Positions 8,159 through 17,665 are shown, counted from the first letter of the stretch. The stretch: DNA of 64,000 nt from Neglectibacter timonensis (GCF_900048895.1 NZ_LT160637.1:129385-193384); one strand, 5' to 3'. Made by a program: numbers and translations. The notes: generated from the letters alone by a model not told the origin.

Positions 8159-8188
8159 GAACATTTTTGAATTGGTTTGTCGGGCCTG

Positions 8189-8590
8189 TTATCTCTTAGA
8201 GAACTGAGGCGCGCGACGAGCTGCCTTGAGACCGTACTTCTTTCTCTCCTTCATTCTCGGGTCGCGGGTCAGGAAGCCCGCCTTCTTCAGGGTAGAACGG
8301 AGGTTCTCCGAATCATATTGGAGAAGGGCTCTTGCCACGCCGTGACGGATAGCGCCGGCCTGGCCGGTCACACCGCCGCCGGACACGCGGCAGACAATAT
8401 CAAACTTCTCGTCCGTGCCTGTCAGGGTCAGAGGCTGACGGACGATATACTTCAGGGTATCCAGGCCGAAATAATCGTCAATATCACGGTCGTTGATGGT
8501 GACCTTGCCGGTGCCCTGGTAGATTCTGACTCTGGCGACAGAACTCTTTCTTCTGCCCGTTCCGTAGAAATAGGGTGCAGTCTCGTACAT
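8189..8590 (-). CDS. rpsI: 30S ribosomal protein S9
   Basis: 133 residues, the normal length for uS9. Conserved features are [14 protein letters not shown] at the start, the glycine-rich [19 protein letters not shown] core, and the basic tail ending in QFSKR, which in ribosomes reaches the P-site tRNA. It lies 16 bases behind rplM in the usual L13-S9 operon and ends at a strong terminator. Its 3' end is the nearest chromosomal landmark to the conjugative element, which may have used it as its integration target. Confidence 0.98.
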   Translation of the reverse strand: MYETAPYFYGTGRRKSSVARVRIYQGTGKVTINDRDIDDYFGLDTLKYIVRQPLTLTGTDEKFDIVCRVSGGGVTGQAGAIRHGVARALLQYDSENLRSTLKKAGFLTRDPRMKERKKYGLKAARRAPQFSKR

Positions 8591-8606
8591 AGTTTACGTC
8601 CTCCTC

Positions 8607-9035
8607 TTACATATTCCACTCAGCGGGTTTCTGGGCGGCGTGCATGTGCTCGCTTCCGGCATAGGCCCGAAGTCTGCCCATGGCGTCGCGGCCGATAGAG
8701 TTCGAGGGGATCATGCCCTTAACGGCAAGCTCCATGGCGAGCTCCGGCTTCGTCTTCATCAGGGTGTCATAGCGCACGGCCTTCAGGTGGCCGATGTAGC
8801 CGGTATGACGGTAATAGTACTTTTTCTGCTCCTTGCCGCCGGTGAGGACGGCATCCTTGCAGTTGATGATGATGACATGGTCACCGCAGTCAACATGGGG
8901 AGCAAAGGTGGGCTTATGCTTGCCGCGAAGCAGTACCGCGGCCTGCGCCGCCACACGGCCCAAGGGCTTGCCGGCAGCGTCGATTACATACCATTTGCGG
9001 TCAACCTGACCGGCCTTCGGCATCGTAGTGGACAT
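8607..9035 (-). CDS. rplM: 50S ribosomal protein L13
   Basis: 142 residues, the standard uL13 length. Diagnostic stretches are KWYVIDAAGKPLGRVAA near the start, the central VDCGDHVIIINC, the tract KYYYRHTGYIGHLK, and AVKGMIPSN before the C-terminus. It starts at an ATG eight bases after GGAGGT, with a strong promoter about 105 bases upstream, and is followed by rpsI. The leader between promoter and start is GC-rich near 9105 (inverted GCGC runs) and may hold a ribosomal-protein leader structure, but I could not fold one confidently. Confidence 0.98.
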   Translation of the reverse strand: MSTTMPKAGQVDRKWYVIDAAGKPLGRVAAQAAVLLRGKHKPTFAPHVDCGDHVIIINCKDAVLTGGKEQKKYYYRHTGYIGHLKAVRYDTLMKTKPELAMELAVKGMIPSNSIGRDAMGRLRAYAGSEHMHAAQKPAEWNM

Positions 9036-9139
9036 AGCTTTTTACCTCCAACATCTTTCCTTCATTTATTGCCATTTTATAACCAACAAAAAGTATAAAT
9101 GCGCGCAAAGCGCCTGCGCCCCTTTTTGAGCGCTACATG

Positions 9140-9168
9140 ATAATAGCACAGGTTTTCCGCGGTGTCAA
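9140..9168 (-). promoter_or_regulatory. Strong promoter of rplM-rpsI
   Basis: Minus strand: TTGACA, exactly 17 bases, TATTAT. Close to consensus, as expected for a ribosomal protein operon. The 9036 to 9348 gap holds this promoter and the rplM leader; nothing else was recognised. Confidence 0.88.
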
Positions 9169-9348
9169 CAACTTTTTGCCTGTTTTTTAATTCGCTTTTC
9201 GATTGCTCCTGATTTCTCTGATTTTCCTGCTATTATCTCTTGTTTTCTCACTCATCATTTTTACTTTTTGCTGCAGACGGGACGGCTTTACAGCGGACAA
9301 AAAAGGAGAAGCACCAGAAAAAGCAAGGAGCGAGAGGGGAGACAGCCT

Positions 9349-10443
9349 TCACTCTTCCAGCAGGCGCAGCAGCAGTGCGTTGGAAACCAGGAACCCCTCC
9401 GGCGTAAACGCAATCCGCTTCCCATCCAGCTTTACAAGGCCTGCAGGGCACAGCGCCGCCCGCTCCTCCATCTTTTCAAATGCGGCCCGGCCCGCAGCGC
9501 CGAACCGTTTCTCACAGTCGCTTTTTCGAAGGCCTTCTGTCAGCCGCAGGTTCAGCATGGCAAATTCCTCCAATCCGCCCCCTTCTCCATCCGGCAGGGG
9601 CTGCTCCCCTTTCAAAAAAGCTGCCAGGGACCGGGGATAATAAAAACGCTTTCCCCGGTAAAAGGAATGGGCTCCCGGCCCAAAACCCAGATATTCTTCC
9701 CCGTGCCAATAAACCAAATTATGACGGCTCTCTCTTCCGGGCTTTGCAAAATTGCTGATTTCATACTGCAGATACCCGTGTTTTTCCAATTCCTCCACGC
9801 AGAACAAATACTGATCAGCCGCCTCGTCCTCCTCCAGCGCCTGAATCCCTCCGGCAGCAAAAGGGGTCCCTTCCTCCACCTTCAGGAGATAAGAGGAAAT
9901 ATGCTCTACGTCCAGGGCTGCGGCAAACTCGATGGAGCGCCTCAGCTTATCCTCCGAGCCGCCGGGCAGGCCCAGCATCAGGTCCAGGGAAATATTGCGG
10001 AACCCTGCCGCCCGGGCCGCTTCTACGGCCTCTGCCGCATCCTGTGGGGTATGCCTCCTGCCCAGCAGCCTGAGCTCCTCTTCGTTGGCTGACTGCAGGC
10101 CCATGGACAGCCGGTTGAAGCCGGCCTTCGCCAAGGCTTCAAAAAAGGCCCTGTCCACATGGGTAGGGTTTGCTTCCGCCGTAATTTCCGCACCGGGCTG
10201 AACAGAAAAGGCTCGCGACGCCTGGTTTAGCAGGGCCGCAAGCCTATCAGCTCCCAACAGGTTTGGAGTTCCGCCGCCGAAGTAAACCGTTCCCACCGGT
10301 TCCCCGGTTCCTGAGTCCGAAAGCAGTTCTTCCATTCTTCGCAGGTAGCGGTCCATCTGCTCTTCTTCAGCCCGCAGGGAATAGAAATCGCAATAAGGAC
10401 ATTTCCCGTCGCAGAACGGAACATGAAAATAGAGTCCCATCAT
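9349..10443 (-). CDS. hemW: HemW, radical SAM heme chaperone-like protein
   Basis: 364 residues. The radical SAM cluster motif CxxxCxxC is present as CDGKCPYC (Cys 11, 15, 18), followed by YFGGGTPN and the HemN/HemW core. HNLVYW near residue 240 matches the HNxxYW heme-binding motif that separates HemW from true coproporphyrinogen dehydrogenases, which carry a longer N-terminus absent here. HemW inserts heme into respiratory enzymes; in organisms with little heme its client is unclear. The start at 10443 is seven bases after GGAGG; the next ATG is equally possible. Upstream are a dispersed repeat and lepA on the same strand, an order common in Bacillota. Confidence 0.93.
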   Translation of the reverse strand: MMGLYFHVPFCDGKCPYCDFYSLRAEEEQMDRYLRRMEELLSDSGTGEPVGTVYFGGGTPNLLGADRLAALLNQASRAFSVQPGAEITAEANPTHVDRAFFEALAKAGFNRLSMGLQSANEEELRLLGRRHTPQDAAEAVEAARAAGFRNISLDLMLGLPGGSEDKLRRSIEFAAALDVEHISSYLLKVEEGTPFAAGGIQALEEDEAADQYLFCVEELEKHGYLQYEISNFAKPGRESRHNLVYWHGEEYLGFGPGAHSFYRGKRFYYPRSLAAFLKGEQPLPDGEGGGLEEFAMLNLRLTEGLRKSDCEKRFGAAGRAAFEKMEERAALCPAGLVKLDGKRIAFTPEGFLVSNALLLRLLEE

Positions 10444-10530
10444 AAGCATTCCTCCCATACCTTTCTGAAGAAAGGTACACAGAATACTTCCCTGAGGAAA
10501 GCATTCCAGACTTTTTTTCCGCGGGGCAGC
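10444..10530 (-). repeat. Dispersed 5'-leader repeat, module A, before hemW
   Basis: Two hairpins face hemW: GAATGCTTTCC/GGGAAGTATTC and ACCTTTC-TTCA-GAAAGGT (10459 to 10476), preceded by GCGGAAAAAAAGTCTGG and followed by GGAGG and the ATG. Related copies precede the lipid kinase, trxB, DUF1667, xylB and trpY starts in this window. Confidence 0.85.
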
Positions 10531-10587
10531 CTGGTGTTTCCGGCCGCCCGCTCCCTGAAACCCGCACCTGCTTCCGGCCCATATTAA

Positions 10588-10890
10588 CCGGAAGCCTCTT
10601 TCGGAACGCGTGATCTGGGCCAGCCTCCTTCGCCCAACGCAGCGGCGGCACGCCGCAAGCCTCGTGATTTGGGTGCAGCGTCACGCTGCCGGAAGCCTCT
10701 TTCGGAACGCGTGATCCGGGCCAGCCTTTTTCACCCAACGCAGCGGCGGCACGCCGCAAGCCTCGTGACTTGGGTGCAGCGTCACGCTGCCGGAAGCCTC
10801 TTTCGGAACGCGTGATCCGGGCCAGCCTTTTTCGCCCAACGCGGCGGCGGCACGCCACAAGCCTCGTGACTTGGGTGCAGCGTCACGCTG
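10588..10890. repeat. Three tandem 101-base palindrome-rich units (module B)
   Basis: Units begin at 10588, 10689 and 10790, each opening CCGGAAGCCTCTTTCGGAAC and closing GTGCAGCGTCACGCTG, with only a few differences. Inside are GCGGCG/CGCCGC and GCAGCG/CGCTGC inverted repeats and an ACGCGT box. Single diverged copies occur at 41170 and 45060, and a fragment near 29475. The 466-base gap between lepA and hemW is almost entirely made of this array and module A. Confidence 0.95.
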
Positions 10891-10909
10891 CTCACGCTGC
10901 CCGCACTGG

Positions 10910-12712
10910 TTATTCGTCCAGCTTCAGCACGGACATAAACGCCTCCTGGGGAACTTCAACGGTGCCCAGCTGGCGCATCCTCTTTTTGCCTTCCTTCTGC
11001 TTTTCCAGCAGCTTTTTCTTCCGGGTGATGTCGCCGCCATAACATTTGGCCAGCACATCCTTGCGCATGGCCTTTACGGTCTCCCGGGCGATGATTTTTC
11101 CGCCGACGCAGGCCTGGATGGGAACCTCAAACAGCTGGCGCGGAATTTTCTCCTTCAGCTTCTCCGTCATTTTCCTGGCGCGGGGGTAGGCCTTTTCCGC
11201 ATGGAGAATAAAGGAAAGCGCGTCCACCACCTCTCCGTTGAGCATGATGTCCAGCTTCACCAACTCGCTCTTCCGGTATCCCATCAGCTCATAGTCGAAG
11301 GAGGCATAGCCGCGGGTGCGGGATTTCAACGCGTCAAAGAAATCATAGATGATCTCGTTGAGGGGCAGTTCATAGTGTATATCCACCCGGTCCGTGTCGA
11401 TATATTTCATATCCTTAAACACGCCGCGGCGCTCCTGGCACAGCTCCATAATATTTCCCACATATTCGGTAGGGGAATAGATATGGGCATTGGTGATGGG
11501 CTCCTCCGCCGAAGCGATGGTGGCGGGGTCCGGATAATTGGTGGGGTTGTCGATACTGATTTCCTCGCCATTGGTCTTTTTTATCTTGTACACCACGCTT
11601 GGAGCTGTGGTGATCAGATCCAGGTTATACTCCCGTTCCAGCCTTTCCTGGATGATCTCCATGTGCAGCAGGCCCAGAAAGCCGCAGCGGAAGCCAAAGC
11701 CCAGAGCCACAGAGGTTTCCGGCTCGAAGGTGAGGGAGGCGTCGTTGAGCTGCAGTTTTTCCAGGGCGTCCCTCAGGTCCGTATAGTGGGCGCCGTCCGC
11801 CGGATAGATGCCGCAGAACACCATAGGCTGCACCGCCCGGTATCCAGCCAGCGGCTCAGCTGCGGGACGGTCCGCCAGGGTAACGGTGTCGCCCACTCTG
11901 GCGTGGCGCACATCCTTGATAGAGGCGGCGATATAGCCTACCTCTCCGGCATACAGCGCCTCAGCGGGCTCCAATGAGGTGGCCCGGAGGAATCCGCACT
12001 CCACCACGGAAAACTCCCCGCCTGTGGCCATCATACGGATGGTATCGCCAGGCTTCACCGTACCGTCCTTGACGCGCACATAGACGATGACGCCGCGGTA
12101 GGCGTCGTAGTAGGAGTCAAAGACCAGCGCCCTCAGGGGATCCGTTTCATCCCCTCCGGGAGCCGGAATATCGGTGACAATGTGTTCCATAACTTCCCCG
12201 ATGTTTTCCCCTGTCTTGGCGGAAATGCGCGGCGCATCCATGGCAGGAATGCCGATGACGTCCTCGATCTCATGGCAGACCCGTTCAGGGTCTGCGCTGG
12301 GCAGGTCGATTTTATTGACAACGGGTACAATCTCCAGGCCCGCGTCCACCGCGAGATAGGTGTTGGCCAGGGTCTGCGCTTCAATGCCCTGGGAGGCATC
12401 CACCACAAGGACCGCGCCCTCGCAGGCGGCCAGGGAACGGGAAACCTCATAATTGAAATCCACATGGCCGGGGGTATCGATGAGGTTGAATACATAATCC
12501 TCTCCGTCACTGGCGGTATAGACCAGAGTGACGGCATGGGCCTTGATGGTGATGCCTCTTTCCCGCTCCAAATCCATGTTGTCCAGGAGCTGGTTCTCCA
12601 TCTCCCGCAGGGGTACGGCTTTGGTCTGCTCCAAAATGCGGTCCGCCAGAGTGCTCTTGCCGTGATCGATGTGGGCTACAATGCTGAAATTCCGAATTTT
12701 GCTTCTGTCCAT
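10910..12712 (-). CDS. lepA: Elongation factor 4 (LepA) GTPase
   Basis: 600 residues, the family's usual size when started at [20 protein letters not shown] (12712). GTPase boxes are visible: AHIDHGKST (G1), DTPGHVDF (G3), NKIDLP (G4) and SAKTG (G5). Domains II to V and the LepA-specific C-terminal domain ([27 protein letters not shown]) follow. It back-translocates or remodels stalled ribosomes and aids 30S assembly. In-frame sequence upstream lacks family similarity and crosses the promoter region, so it was left out. The binding site is weak (CGGAG, 12 bases away). Confidence 0.97.
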   Translation of the reverse strand: MDRSKIRNFSIVAHIDHGKSTLADRILEQTKAVPLREMENQLLDNMDLERERGITIKAHAVTLVYTASDGEDYVFNLIDTPGHVDFNYEVSRSLAACEGAVLVVDASQGIEAQTLANTYLAVDAGLEIVPVVNKIDLPSADPERVCHEIEDVIGIPAMDAPRISAKTGENIGEVMEHIVTDIPAPGGDETDPLRALVFDSYYDAYRGVIVYVRVKDGTVKPGDTIRMMATGGEFSVVECGFLRATSLEPAEALYAGEVGYIAASIKDVRHARVGDTVTLADRPAAEPLAGYRAVQPMVFCGIYPADGAHYTDLRDALEKLQLNDASLTFEPETSVALGFGFRCGFLGLLHMEIIQERLEREYNLDLITTAPSVVYKIKKTNGEEISIDNPTNYPDPATIASAEEPITNAHIYSPTEYVGNIMELCQERRGVFKDMKYIDTDRVDIHYELPLNEIIYDFFDALKSRTRGYASFDYELMGYRKSELVKLDIMLNGEVVDALSFILHAEKAYPRARKMTEKLKEKIPRQLFEVPIQACVGGKIIARETVKAMRKDVLAKCYGGDITRKKKLLEKQKEGKKRMRQLGTVEVPQEAFMSVLKLDE

Positions 12713-12907
12713 CTCTATTAACTCCGTTTGCAACCCGGTACAGCCGGGGAATATTTTTCCCAAAACCCGGAAGCATCCAAGTACTTTTCCAGGCAGCAGG
12801 ACAAATGCAGGCTGACGCCCGCGCTGTTTCCACTTATTATACACAAAACCACGGAAAAAGAAAAGTGTCCTTCTGCGGGGATTTTTCCGCAAACCAGCGG
12901 GAAAACG

Positions 12908-12936
12908 TTGCATTCTCCCTCGCAAGATGCTAGAAT
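12908..12936 (+). promoter_or_regulatory. Promoter of glyS
   Basis: TTGCAT, 17 bases, TAGAAT, about 46 bases before the glyS start. On the other strand a TATAAT box at 12837 to 12842, with a weak -35, may serve lepA. Confidence 0.75.
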
Positions 12937-12982
12937 TGTGAATACGAATTGAGAAAGAAATCAGAAAGGCGGTTCAGCTGTT

Positions 12983-14383
12983 ATGAAGGCAACCGAAAAG
13001 ACCATGGAGACCATCGTCAACCTCTGCAAGAGCCGGGGGTTTGTGTATCCCGGAAGCGAGATTTACGGAGGCCTGTCCAATTCCTGGGACTTCGGCCCTC
13101 TGGGCGTGGAGTTCAAGAACAACGTAAAAAAGGCCTGGTGGAAGAAATTCATCCAGGAAAGCCCCTATAATGTCGGTTTGGACGCCGCCATCCTGATGAA
13201 CCCCGAGGTCTGGGTGGCCACGGGCCATGTGGGCGGCTTCTCCGACCCGCTGATGGACTGCAAGGACTGCAAAACCCGCCACCGCGCCGACAAACTCATT
13301 GAGGATTTTACCGGAGAGTCGGCAGACGGCTGGGAAAACGAAAAGATGCTTTCCTTTATTCAGGAAAACCACATCAAGTGCCCCAACTGCGGCGGTGAGA
13401 ATTTTACGGATATCCGCCAGTTCAACCTGATGTACAAGACCTTCCAGGGTGTGACGGAAGATGCGAAAAATGAAATTTACCTGCGGCCGGAAACCGCCCA
13501 GGGCATCTTTGTAAATTTCAACAGTGTGCAGCGCACCACCCGGAAAAAGCTGCCCTTCGGCATCGGGCAGGTAGGCAAAAGCTTCCGCAACGAGATTACT
13601 CCCGGCAATTTTATCTTCCGCATCCGGGAATTTGAACAGATGGAACTGGAATTCTTCTGCAAGCCGGACACTGACCTGGAATGGTTTGCCTACTGGAAGG
13701 AATTCTGCAGAAATTGGCTGTTCAGCCTGGGTATGACTGAGGAAAACCTGCGCTTTCGCGATCATAGGCCTGAGGAGCTTTCTTTCTACTCCAAGGCCAC
13801 CACGGACGTGGAGTATCTGTTCCCCTTCGGCTGGGGTGAGTTGTGGGGCATTGCGGACCGCACTGACTACGACCTGAAGCGTCATCAGGAGCACTCCGGC
13901 AAAGACCTGACCTATTTTGACCAGGAGACCGGGGAGCATTACGTTCCCTATGTGGTAGAACCCTCTCTGGGCGCGGACCGTATGGCGCTGGCTTTCCTCT
14001 GCGACGCATACGACGAGGAAGTGGTGGACGCGGAAAAGAACGACACCCGCGTAGTCCTGCGCCTCCATCCCTTCCTGGCCCCCTTTAAGGCTGCCGTTCT
14101 GCCGCTTTCCAAGAAGCTGGGCGGAAAGGCGCAGGAGGTTCACCAGCTGCTTTCCAAATATTTCATGGTGGATTATGACGAATCCGGTTCCATCGGGAAG
14201 CGTTACCGCCGTCAGGACGAGATCGGCACCCCTCTGTGCATCACCGTGGATTTTGAAACCGTAGGCGACGGGGAAAAGTCCGCCGACAACTGCGTTACCG
14301 TCCGTGACCGGGACAGCATGGAGCAGGTCCGCATTCCCATTGACCAGCTGGTCTCCTATGTGGAGAAAAAAATGGAATTTTAA
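12983..14383 (+). CDS. glyS: Glycyl-tRNA synthetase, homodimeric type
   Basis: 466 residues. Class II signatures are clear: [12 protein letters not shown], the motif-2 region [20 protein letters not shown], and motif 3 [10 protein letters not shown]. The N-terminal [20 protein letters not shown] is diagnostic of the single-chain alpha2 enzyme rather than the GlyQ/GlyS tetramer. It charges tRNA-Gly with glycine. CxxC pairs (CKDCKTRH and CPNCGGENF) sit in the insertion that often binds zinc. An AAAGGCGG site precedes the ATG, with a good promoter upstream and a terminator immediately downstream, so it is monocistronic. Confidence 0.97.
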   Translation: MKATEKTMETIVNLCKSRGFVYPGSEIYGGLSNSWDFGPLGVEFKNNVKKAWWKKFIQESPYNVGLDAAILMNPEVWVATGHVGGFSDPLMDCKDCKTRHRADKLIEDFTGESADGWENEKMLSFIQENHIKCPNCGGENFTDIRQFNLMYKTFQGVTEDAKNEIYLRPETAQGIFVNFNSVQRTTRKKLPFGIGQVGKSFRNEITPGNFIFRIREFEQMELEFFCKPDTDLEWFAYWKEFCRNWLFSLGMTEENLRFRDHRPEELSFYSKATTDVEYLFPFGWGELWGIADRTDYDLKRHQEHSGKDLTYFDQETGEHYVPYVVEPSLGADRMALAFLCDAYDEEVVDAEKNDTRVVLRLHPFLAPFKAAVLPLSKKLGGKAQEVHQLLSKYFMVDYDESGSIGKRYRRQDEIGTPLCITVDFETVGDGEKSADNCVTVRDRDSMEQVRIPIDQLVSYVEKKMEF

Positions 14384-14392
14384 TGGAACTGG

Positions 14393-14427
14393 AAACAGGC
14401 CTCGGCAAAGCCGGGCCTGTTTTTTCC
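14393..14427 (+). terminator. Intrinsic terminator of glyS
   Basis: AACAGGCC-T-CGGC pairs with GCCG-G-GGCCTGTT-type sequence over an AAA loop and is followed by six T residues. Confidence 0.88.
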
Positions 14428-14468
14428 TCTTTCCCTGTTAAGGCATCCCATTGAAAAGGAGCTGCAGT

Positions 14469-15365
14469 ATGAAGCTGGACCGCCTGCTTGGCATACTCAT
14501 CACCCTGCTGCGCCAGGACAAGATAACCGCCCCTGTTCTCGCTGAAAAATTTGAAGTATCCCGGCGTACCATCAACCGTGATATTGAGGCCCTCTGTCTT
14601 GCCGGCATCCCTCTGGTGACAGAGCAGGGGCGGGGCGGCGGGATTTCCATCGCTCCAGGCTACAAGCTGGAAAAAGAGCTGCTCACCGAGGAGGAGCTTC
14701 AGGCCATCCTCATCGGCGTCCGAGGCGTAGACAGCATTCTGAAGCAGCCTAAGGGCCCCGTGTTGGCTGATAAACTCTCCCAACGTGAAACAGAGGAACA
14801 GGTGTTGATCGATTTGGCATCCTTTTATAAGGACAGCCTGACGGAAAAGATTTCCCTGCTGCGGGATGCCATTTCACGGCGGCTGGCCGTATCCTTCCGG
14901 TATTACTCCGAAAAAGGGGAGGAGCTGCGGCAGGCAGAGCCCTGCCGCATTGCCTACCAGTGGAACGCCTGGTATCTGATTGCCTGGTGCCGGACAAAAA
15001 AGGAGTTCCGCACCTTCAAGCTTGCCCGGCTTTGGGATCTCACCCTGTCGGAGGAGCATTTTGTTCCCAAACCCCTTCCTGCCGAAAAGGCGGATATGAA
15101 CTCTCTGTGGGAAGAAAATTATCGGCTGGTAGCCGTGTTTGATCCCAGCGTAAAGTACCGGCTGGTGGAGGAGTACGGGCCGGACAGCTTTACCCTGCGG
15201 GAGGACGGGCGCCTCTCTTTCACCCGGGATTTCACCTTCTATGGCGCCATGCTCTCCTGGATTTCTTCCTTCGGGGCGCAGGTACAGGTGCTCCAACCCG
15301 AATCGCTTCGGGAAGATCTCCTGCGGCAGGCAAAACTCCTCCTTTCCTATTATGAGGAAACATGA
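14469..15365 (+). CDS. WYL-domain transcriptional regulator (YafY/DeoR-like)
   Basis: 298 residues. The N-terminal winged helix-turn-helix (about 1 to 60) reads LAEKFEVSRRTINRDIEAL, typical of HTH_11. The WYL region begins near 130, with LAVSFRYYSEKGE, then AWYLIAWCRTKKEFRTFKLARL and a C-terminal WCX-like extension. WYL proteins sense small ligands or nucleic acids and often control stress or defence genes. The ATG at 14469 is eight bases after AAAGGAG. It sits between glyS and a flavin-barrel gene 107 bases downstream on the same strand, which is a plausible target. No operator was identified. Confidence 0.88.
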   Translation: MKLDRLLGILITLLRQDKITAPVLAEKFEVSRRTINRDIEALCLAGIPLVTEQGRGGGISIAPGYKLEKELLTEEELQAILIGVRGVDSILKQPKGPVLADKLSQRETEEQVLIDLASFYKDSLTEKISLLRDAISRRLAVSFRYYSEKGEELRQAEPCRIAYQWNAWYLIAWCRTKKEFRTFKLARLWDLTLSEEHFVPKPLPAEKADMNSLWEENYRLVAVFDPSVKYRLVEEYGPDSFTLREDGRLSFTRDFTFYGAMLSWISSFGAQVQVLQPESLREDLLRQAKLLLSYYEET

Positions 15366-15472
15366 CATAAAGCTGTCCTGTTCTATCTGCTATCCTGTTC
15401 TCAGCTCCTCCGGGAAACCGGAAGGATGCCGGATTCTAAAACACAATATGGTTGCGAACCGTAAGGGGAAGG

Positions 15473-16165
15473 ATGGGAAAAATGAAGGAAATAGAGAAGA
15501 AAGCCGCCGCTTTGCTGAAGCGCTGCGAAACAGTGATTTTGTCTTCCGTCACAGAGGAGGGTACGCCCAGGCCCTGTGTGGTCTCCAAGCTCAAGGCACA
15601 GGGATTCCGGACAATCTTCGCAGCCACGGGATTGAGCGGCCGCAAAACAGCCCAATTTCAGAAGAACCCGCTGGCTGGCGCCTGTTTTTTTCTGGACGGA
15701 GACAGCGTAACCATGACCGGTTCCGTCACCGTACACACCAGTGGAAAAACTCTTCGCGACTGCTGGCAGGATTGGATGCTGGAGCATTTTGAGCAGGGGG
15801 AAAGCGATCCGGATTACTGTGTCCTGCAGTTTACTGCCGAAGAGGCAACCTTCTGGATTGACGGGGAATTCTGTACAATCCGGTATCCCAAAGCGGAATC
15901 CCGCTGCGGCATCTGCTGTTCTGAAATGGACTGCAAAAACAAATTTGGATTCGACTGCCGCGGCTGCGTCCGGGAGCCTGACGCGCCCTGGGGTCACTGC
16001 GAAATCAAAGCCTGCTGTGAAGAGAAAGGCTGTCTCCACTGTGGGGAGTGCGAAGACTTCCCCTGTGGCGCTCTGCAGAAATTTGCCTTTGACCCGGAGC
16101 AGGGGGACCAGGGAAAACGGCTGGAAACCTGCCGCTGCTGGCAGAAAGGGGCTAAACTTTGCTGA
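15473..16165 (+). CDS. Flavin split-barrel protein fused to a Cys-rich DUF3795-like domain
   Basis: About 230 residues. Residues 5 to 130 look like the pyridoxamine 5'-phosphate oxidase-like FMN split barrel (TVILSSVTEEGTPRPCVVS, then GSVTV and the long helix WQDWMLEHFEQG). The tail from about 150 is rich in cysteines: CGICCSEMDC, CRGC, CEIKACCEEKGCLHCGEC and FPC, as in DUF3795 proteins. A metal- or Fe-S-assisted flavin reductase or sensor is a reasonable inference; the substrate is unknown. Starts at 15473 and 15482 both follow AAGGGGAAGG and cannot be told apart. It probably forms a unit with the next gene 24 bases on. Confidence 0.75.
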   Translation: MGKMKEIEKKAAALLKRCETVILSSVTEEGTPRPCVVSKLKAQGFRTIFAATGLSGRKTAQFQKNPLAGACFFLDGDSVTMTGSVTVHTSGKTLRDCWQDWMLEHFEQGESDPDYCVLQFTAEEATFWIDGEFCTIRYPKAESRCGICCSEMDCKNKFGFDCRGCVREPDAPWGHCEIKACCEEKGCLHCGECEDFPCGALQKFAFDPEQGDQGKRLETCRCWQKGAKLC

Positions 16166-16189
16166 GCTTACAGGAGGGTGTGAACTGAG

Positions 16190-16894
16190 ATGGAACGGGA
16201 GGACCGCGGCCGGCTGGCCTTTTCAGAGATTTCCAACTATGACGAATTTCTCTCCGCGCTGGAACTGGCGGGGATGACGCCCGGCGGCGTCAATGGGGAA
16301 GGCGTTTTTACGCTGTGCGGTTTTTTCGGTTCCGCCGTGCGCTGGCATACCGGCGACCCGGACACCGATCCCTGGGAATGGCGCATGCGGGTGCTTTCGG
16401 AGGGCAGAGGCATCGCCTATGGGAAATTTTACTATGGCAAAAGCGGCTATCTTACCCGTAAATGGTTTCCCTATCTTCTGGCTGTGCGCAGGGGAAAGAG
16501 CAGTTTTGAAGAGCTGTTCGCCGGCGATGAGGCGGCCCGGCGGATTTATACCCTGATCCGGGACAACGGCAGGCTATCCCTGCACATGCTGAAACTGCTG
16601 GGATTTTTCTCCCGGGAGGAAAAATCGGATTTCGAGCGGGCTCTTACCGCCCTGCAGTCCTCGCTCTTTTTGACCATGTGCGGCCAGGAGCGAAAGCTCT
16701 CGAAGGAAGGCAGGGAATATGGGTGGAATTCCACCGTATTCTGCCTCACGGAAGAATTTTTCGGAGAGGAGTCGTTCCATGAGGCCGCTGCGCTTTCCTC
16801 CCAGAACGCTTTCGAGACCCTGGACCGCCATCTGCTCCGGCTGAACCCCGAAGCAGACGCATCCCGCAGGAGGCGGTTTCTTTTGGGATGCTGA
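16190..16894 (+). CDS. AlkZ-related or uncharacterised protein, 234 aa
   Basis: Starts after AGGAGGGTG and ends just before a terminator. The middle has SEGRGIAYGKFYYGKSGYLTR and KWFPYLLAVRR, then two helical blocks (ARRIYTLIRDNGRLSLHMLKLLGF and FERALTALQSSLFLTMCGQ) that look like paired winged helices. This pattern resembles small AlkZ-related (YcaQ-like, HTH_42) proteins known from Bacillota, whose large relatives unhook DNA crosslinks. The catalytic QxQ/QxD motif of true AlkZ was not located, so glycosylase activity is not claimed. Soluble, no signal peptide. Confidence 0.55.
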   Translation: MEREDRGRLAFSEISNYDEFLSALELAGMTPGGVNGEGVFTLCGFFGSAVRWHTGDPDTDPWEWRMRVLSEGRGIAYGKFYYGKSGYLTRKWFPYLLAVRRGKSSFEELFAGDEAARRIYTLIRDNGRLSLHMLKLLGFFSREEKSDFERALTALQSSLFLTMCGQERKLSKEGREYGWNSTVFCLTEEFFGEESFHEAAALSSQNAFETLDRHLLRLNPEADASRRRRFLLGC

Positions 16895-16948
16895 AAAAAG
16901 CCTGCGGAAGGCAGTAAGAGCATTTTAGAGAAAAGATGTAAAAATACA

Positions 16949-16982
16949 GGGAGCAGTCCTGAAGGCGTTCAGGACTGCTCCC
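16949..16982. terminator. Bidirectional terminator between convergent genes
   Basis: GGGAGCAGTCCTGAA and TTCAGGACTGCTCCC form a perfect 15-base stem with a four-base loop. T-rich sequence follows on both strands. Confidence 0.88.
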
Positions 16983-17006
16983 TTACTTTCTCTTTTTCGC
17001 AGACGA

Positions 17007-17609
17007 TCAACGGATGCGGGTGCCGTCCGGCATGAATACAGGCCGGATGGGAGGAATTCTCAGCTCCACCGACGCACGGATGTCCTCTCCGGATCCGGAA
17101 ACACTGAGCACAATTTCGCTGCCGTCTTTTTTCCAAAGGGCGGCGTACCTTTCCTCTCCGCCCATGGACTTCAAGGCTTGTTCGTCCGCCTTACCGAAAG
17201 GCTGGGCTCCCGCTTCCTGCTCCTCATCGCCGTAGACCTTGCGCAGCGCTTCATAAAGCTTCACCGGATAGGCGTAATCCTCCTTCAGCAGGGCGGAATA
17301 TTCCACCAGTGAAGTCGGCCTTTGGTACAGCTCCTTTCCATTTCCCCTGCTGTCAGGCATAATCACCACATTCATTTGCTTTCCCAATACTTCTGCGCCG
17401 TTTTCCACCAGCAAGCAGTATTGCGGCTTTGCCGCCTCTTCCAGGCTCCCGGGCAGATCCAGAGCCTCAAACGCTTCACCCATGGGCCTGTCCAGCTGCT
17501 CCAGCGCCAGATTCATCTGATCTTCGATCCTTTTCTCCGGCTGAGCGCAGGCGGAAAGAGGGAACAGGCAACAGAGGATGCAGAGCCACAGAATAAGGAT
17601 TCTTTTCAT
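17007..17609 (-). CDS. Lipoprotein of tandem family, subtype A, copy 2
   Basis: 200 residues from an ATG after GGGAGCGGCTT. The N-terminus MKRILILWLCILCCLFPLSAC is a lipoprotein signal with lipobox LSAC, so it is tethered outside the membrane. The mature part starts QPEKRIEDQMNLALEQL and contains the family marks LDLPGSLEEAAK, LGKQMNVVI, YAYPVKLYEALRKVYG and the end PDGTRIR. No known domain was recognised. It is the last of four paralogues in a row; this A copy is paired with the B copy just upstream (56 bases). Confidence 0.85.
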   Translation of the reverse strand: MKRILILWLCILCCLFPLSACAQPEKRIEDQMNLALEQLDRPMGEAFEALDLPGSLEEAAKPQYCLLVENGAEVLGKQMNVVIMPDSRGNGKELYQRPTSLVEYSALLKEDYAYPVKLYEALRKVYGDEEQEAGAQPFGKADEQALKSMGGEERYAALWKKDGSEIVLSVSGSGEDIRASVELRIPPIRPVFMPDGTRIR

Positions 17610-17665
17610 AAGCCGCTCCCTTCTCCAAACGTCCCACGGGCACTGCCCTTTCTCCCGGTTCAGCG

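Noticed and set aside
9349-10443. Coproporphyrinogen III oxidase (HemN)
   Set aside because: The chain is too short, and HNLVYW marks the HemW chaperone group.
10588-10890. CRISPR array
   Set aside because: The 101-base units are contiguous and nearly identical along their whole length, with no alternating unique spacers and no cas gene nearby.
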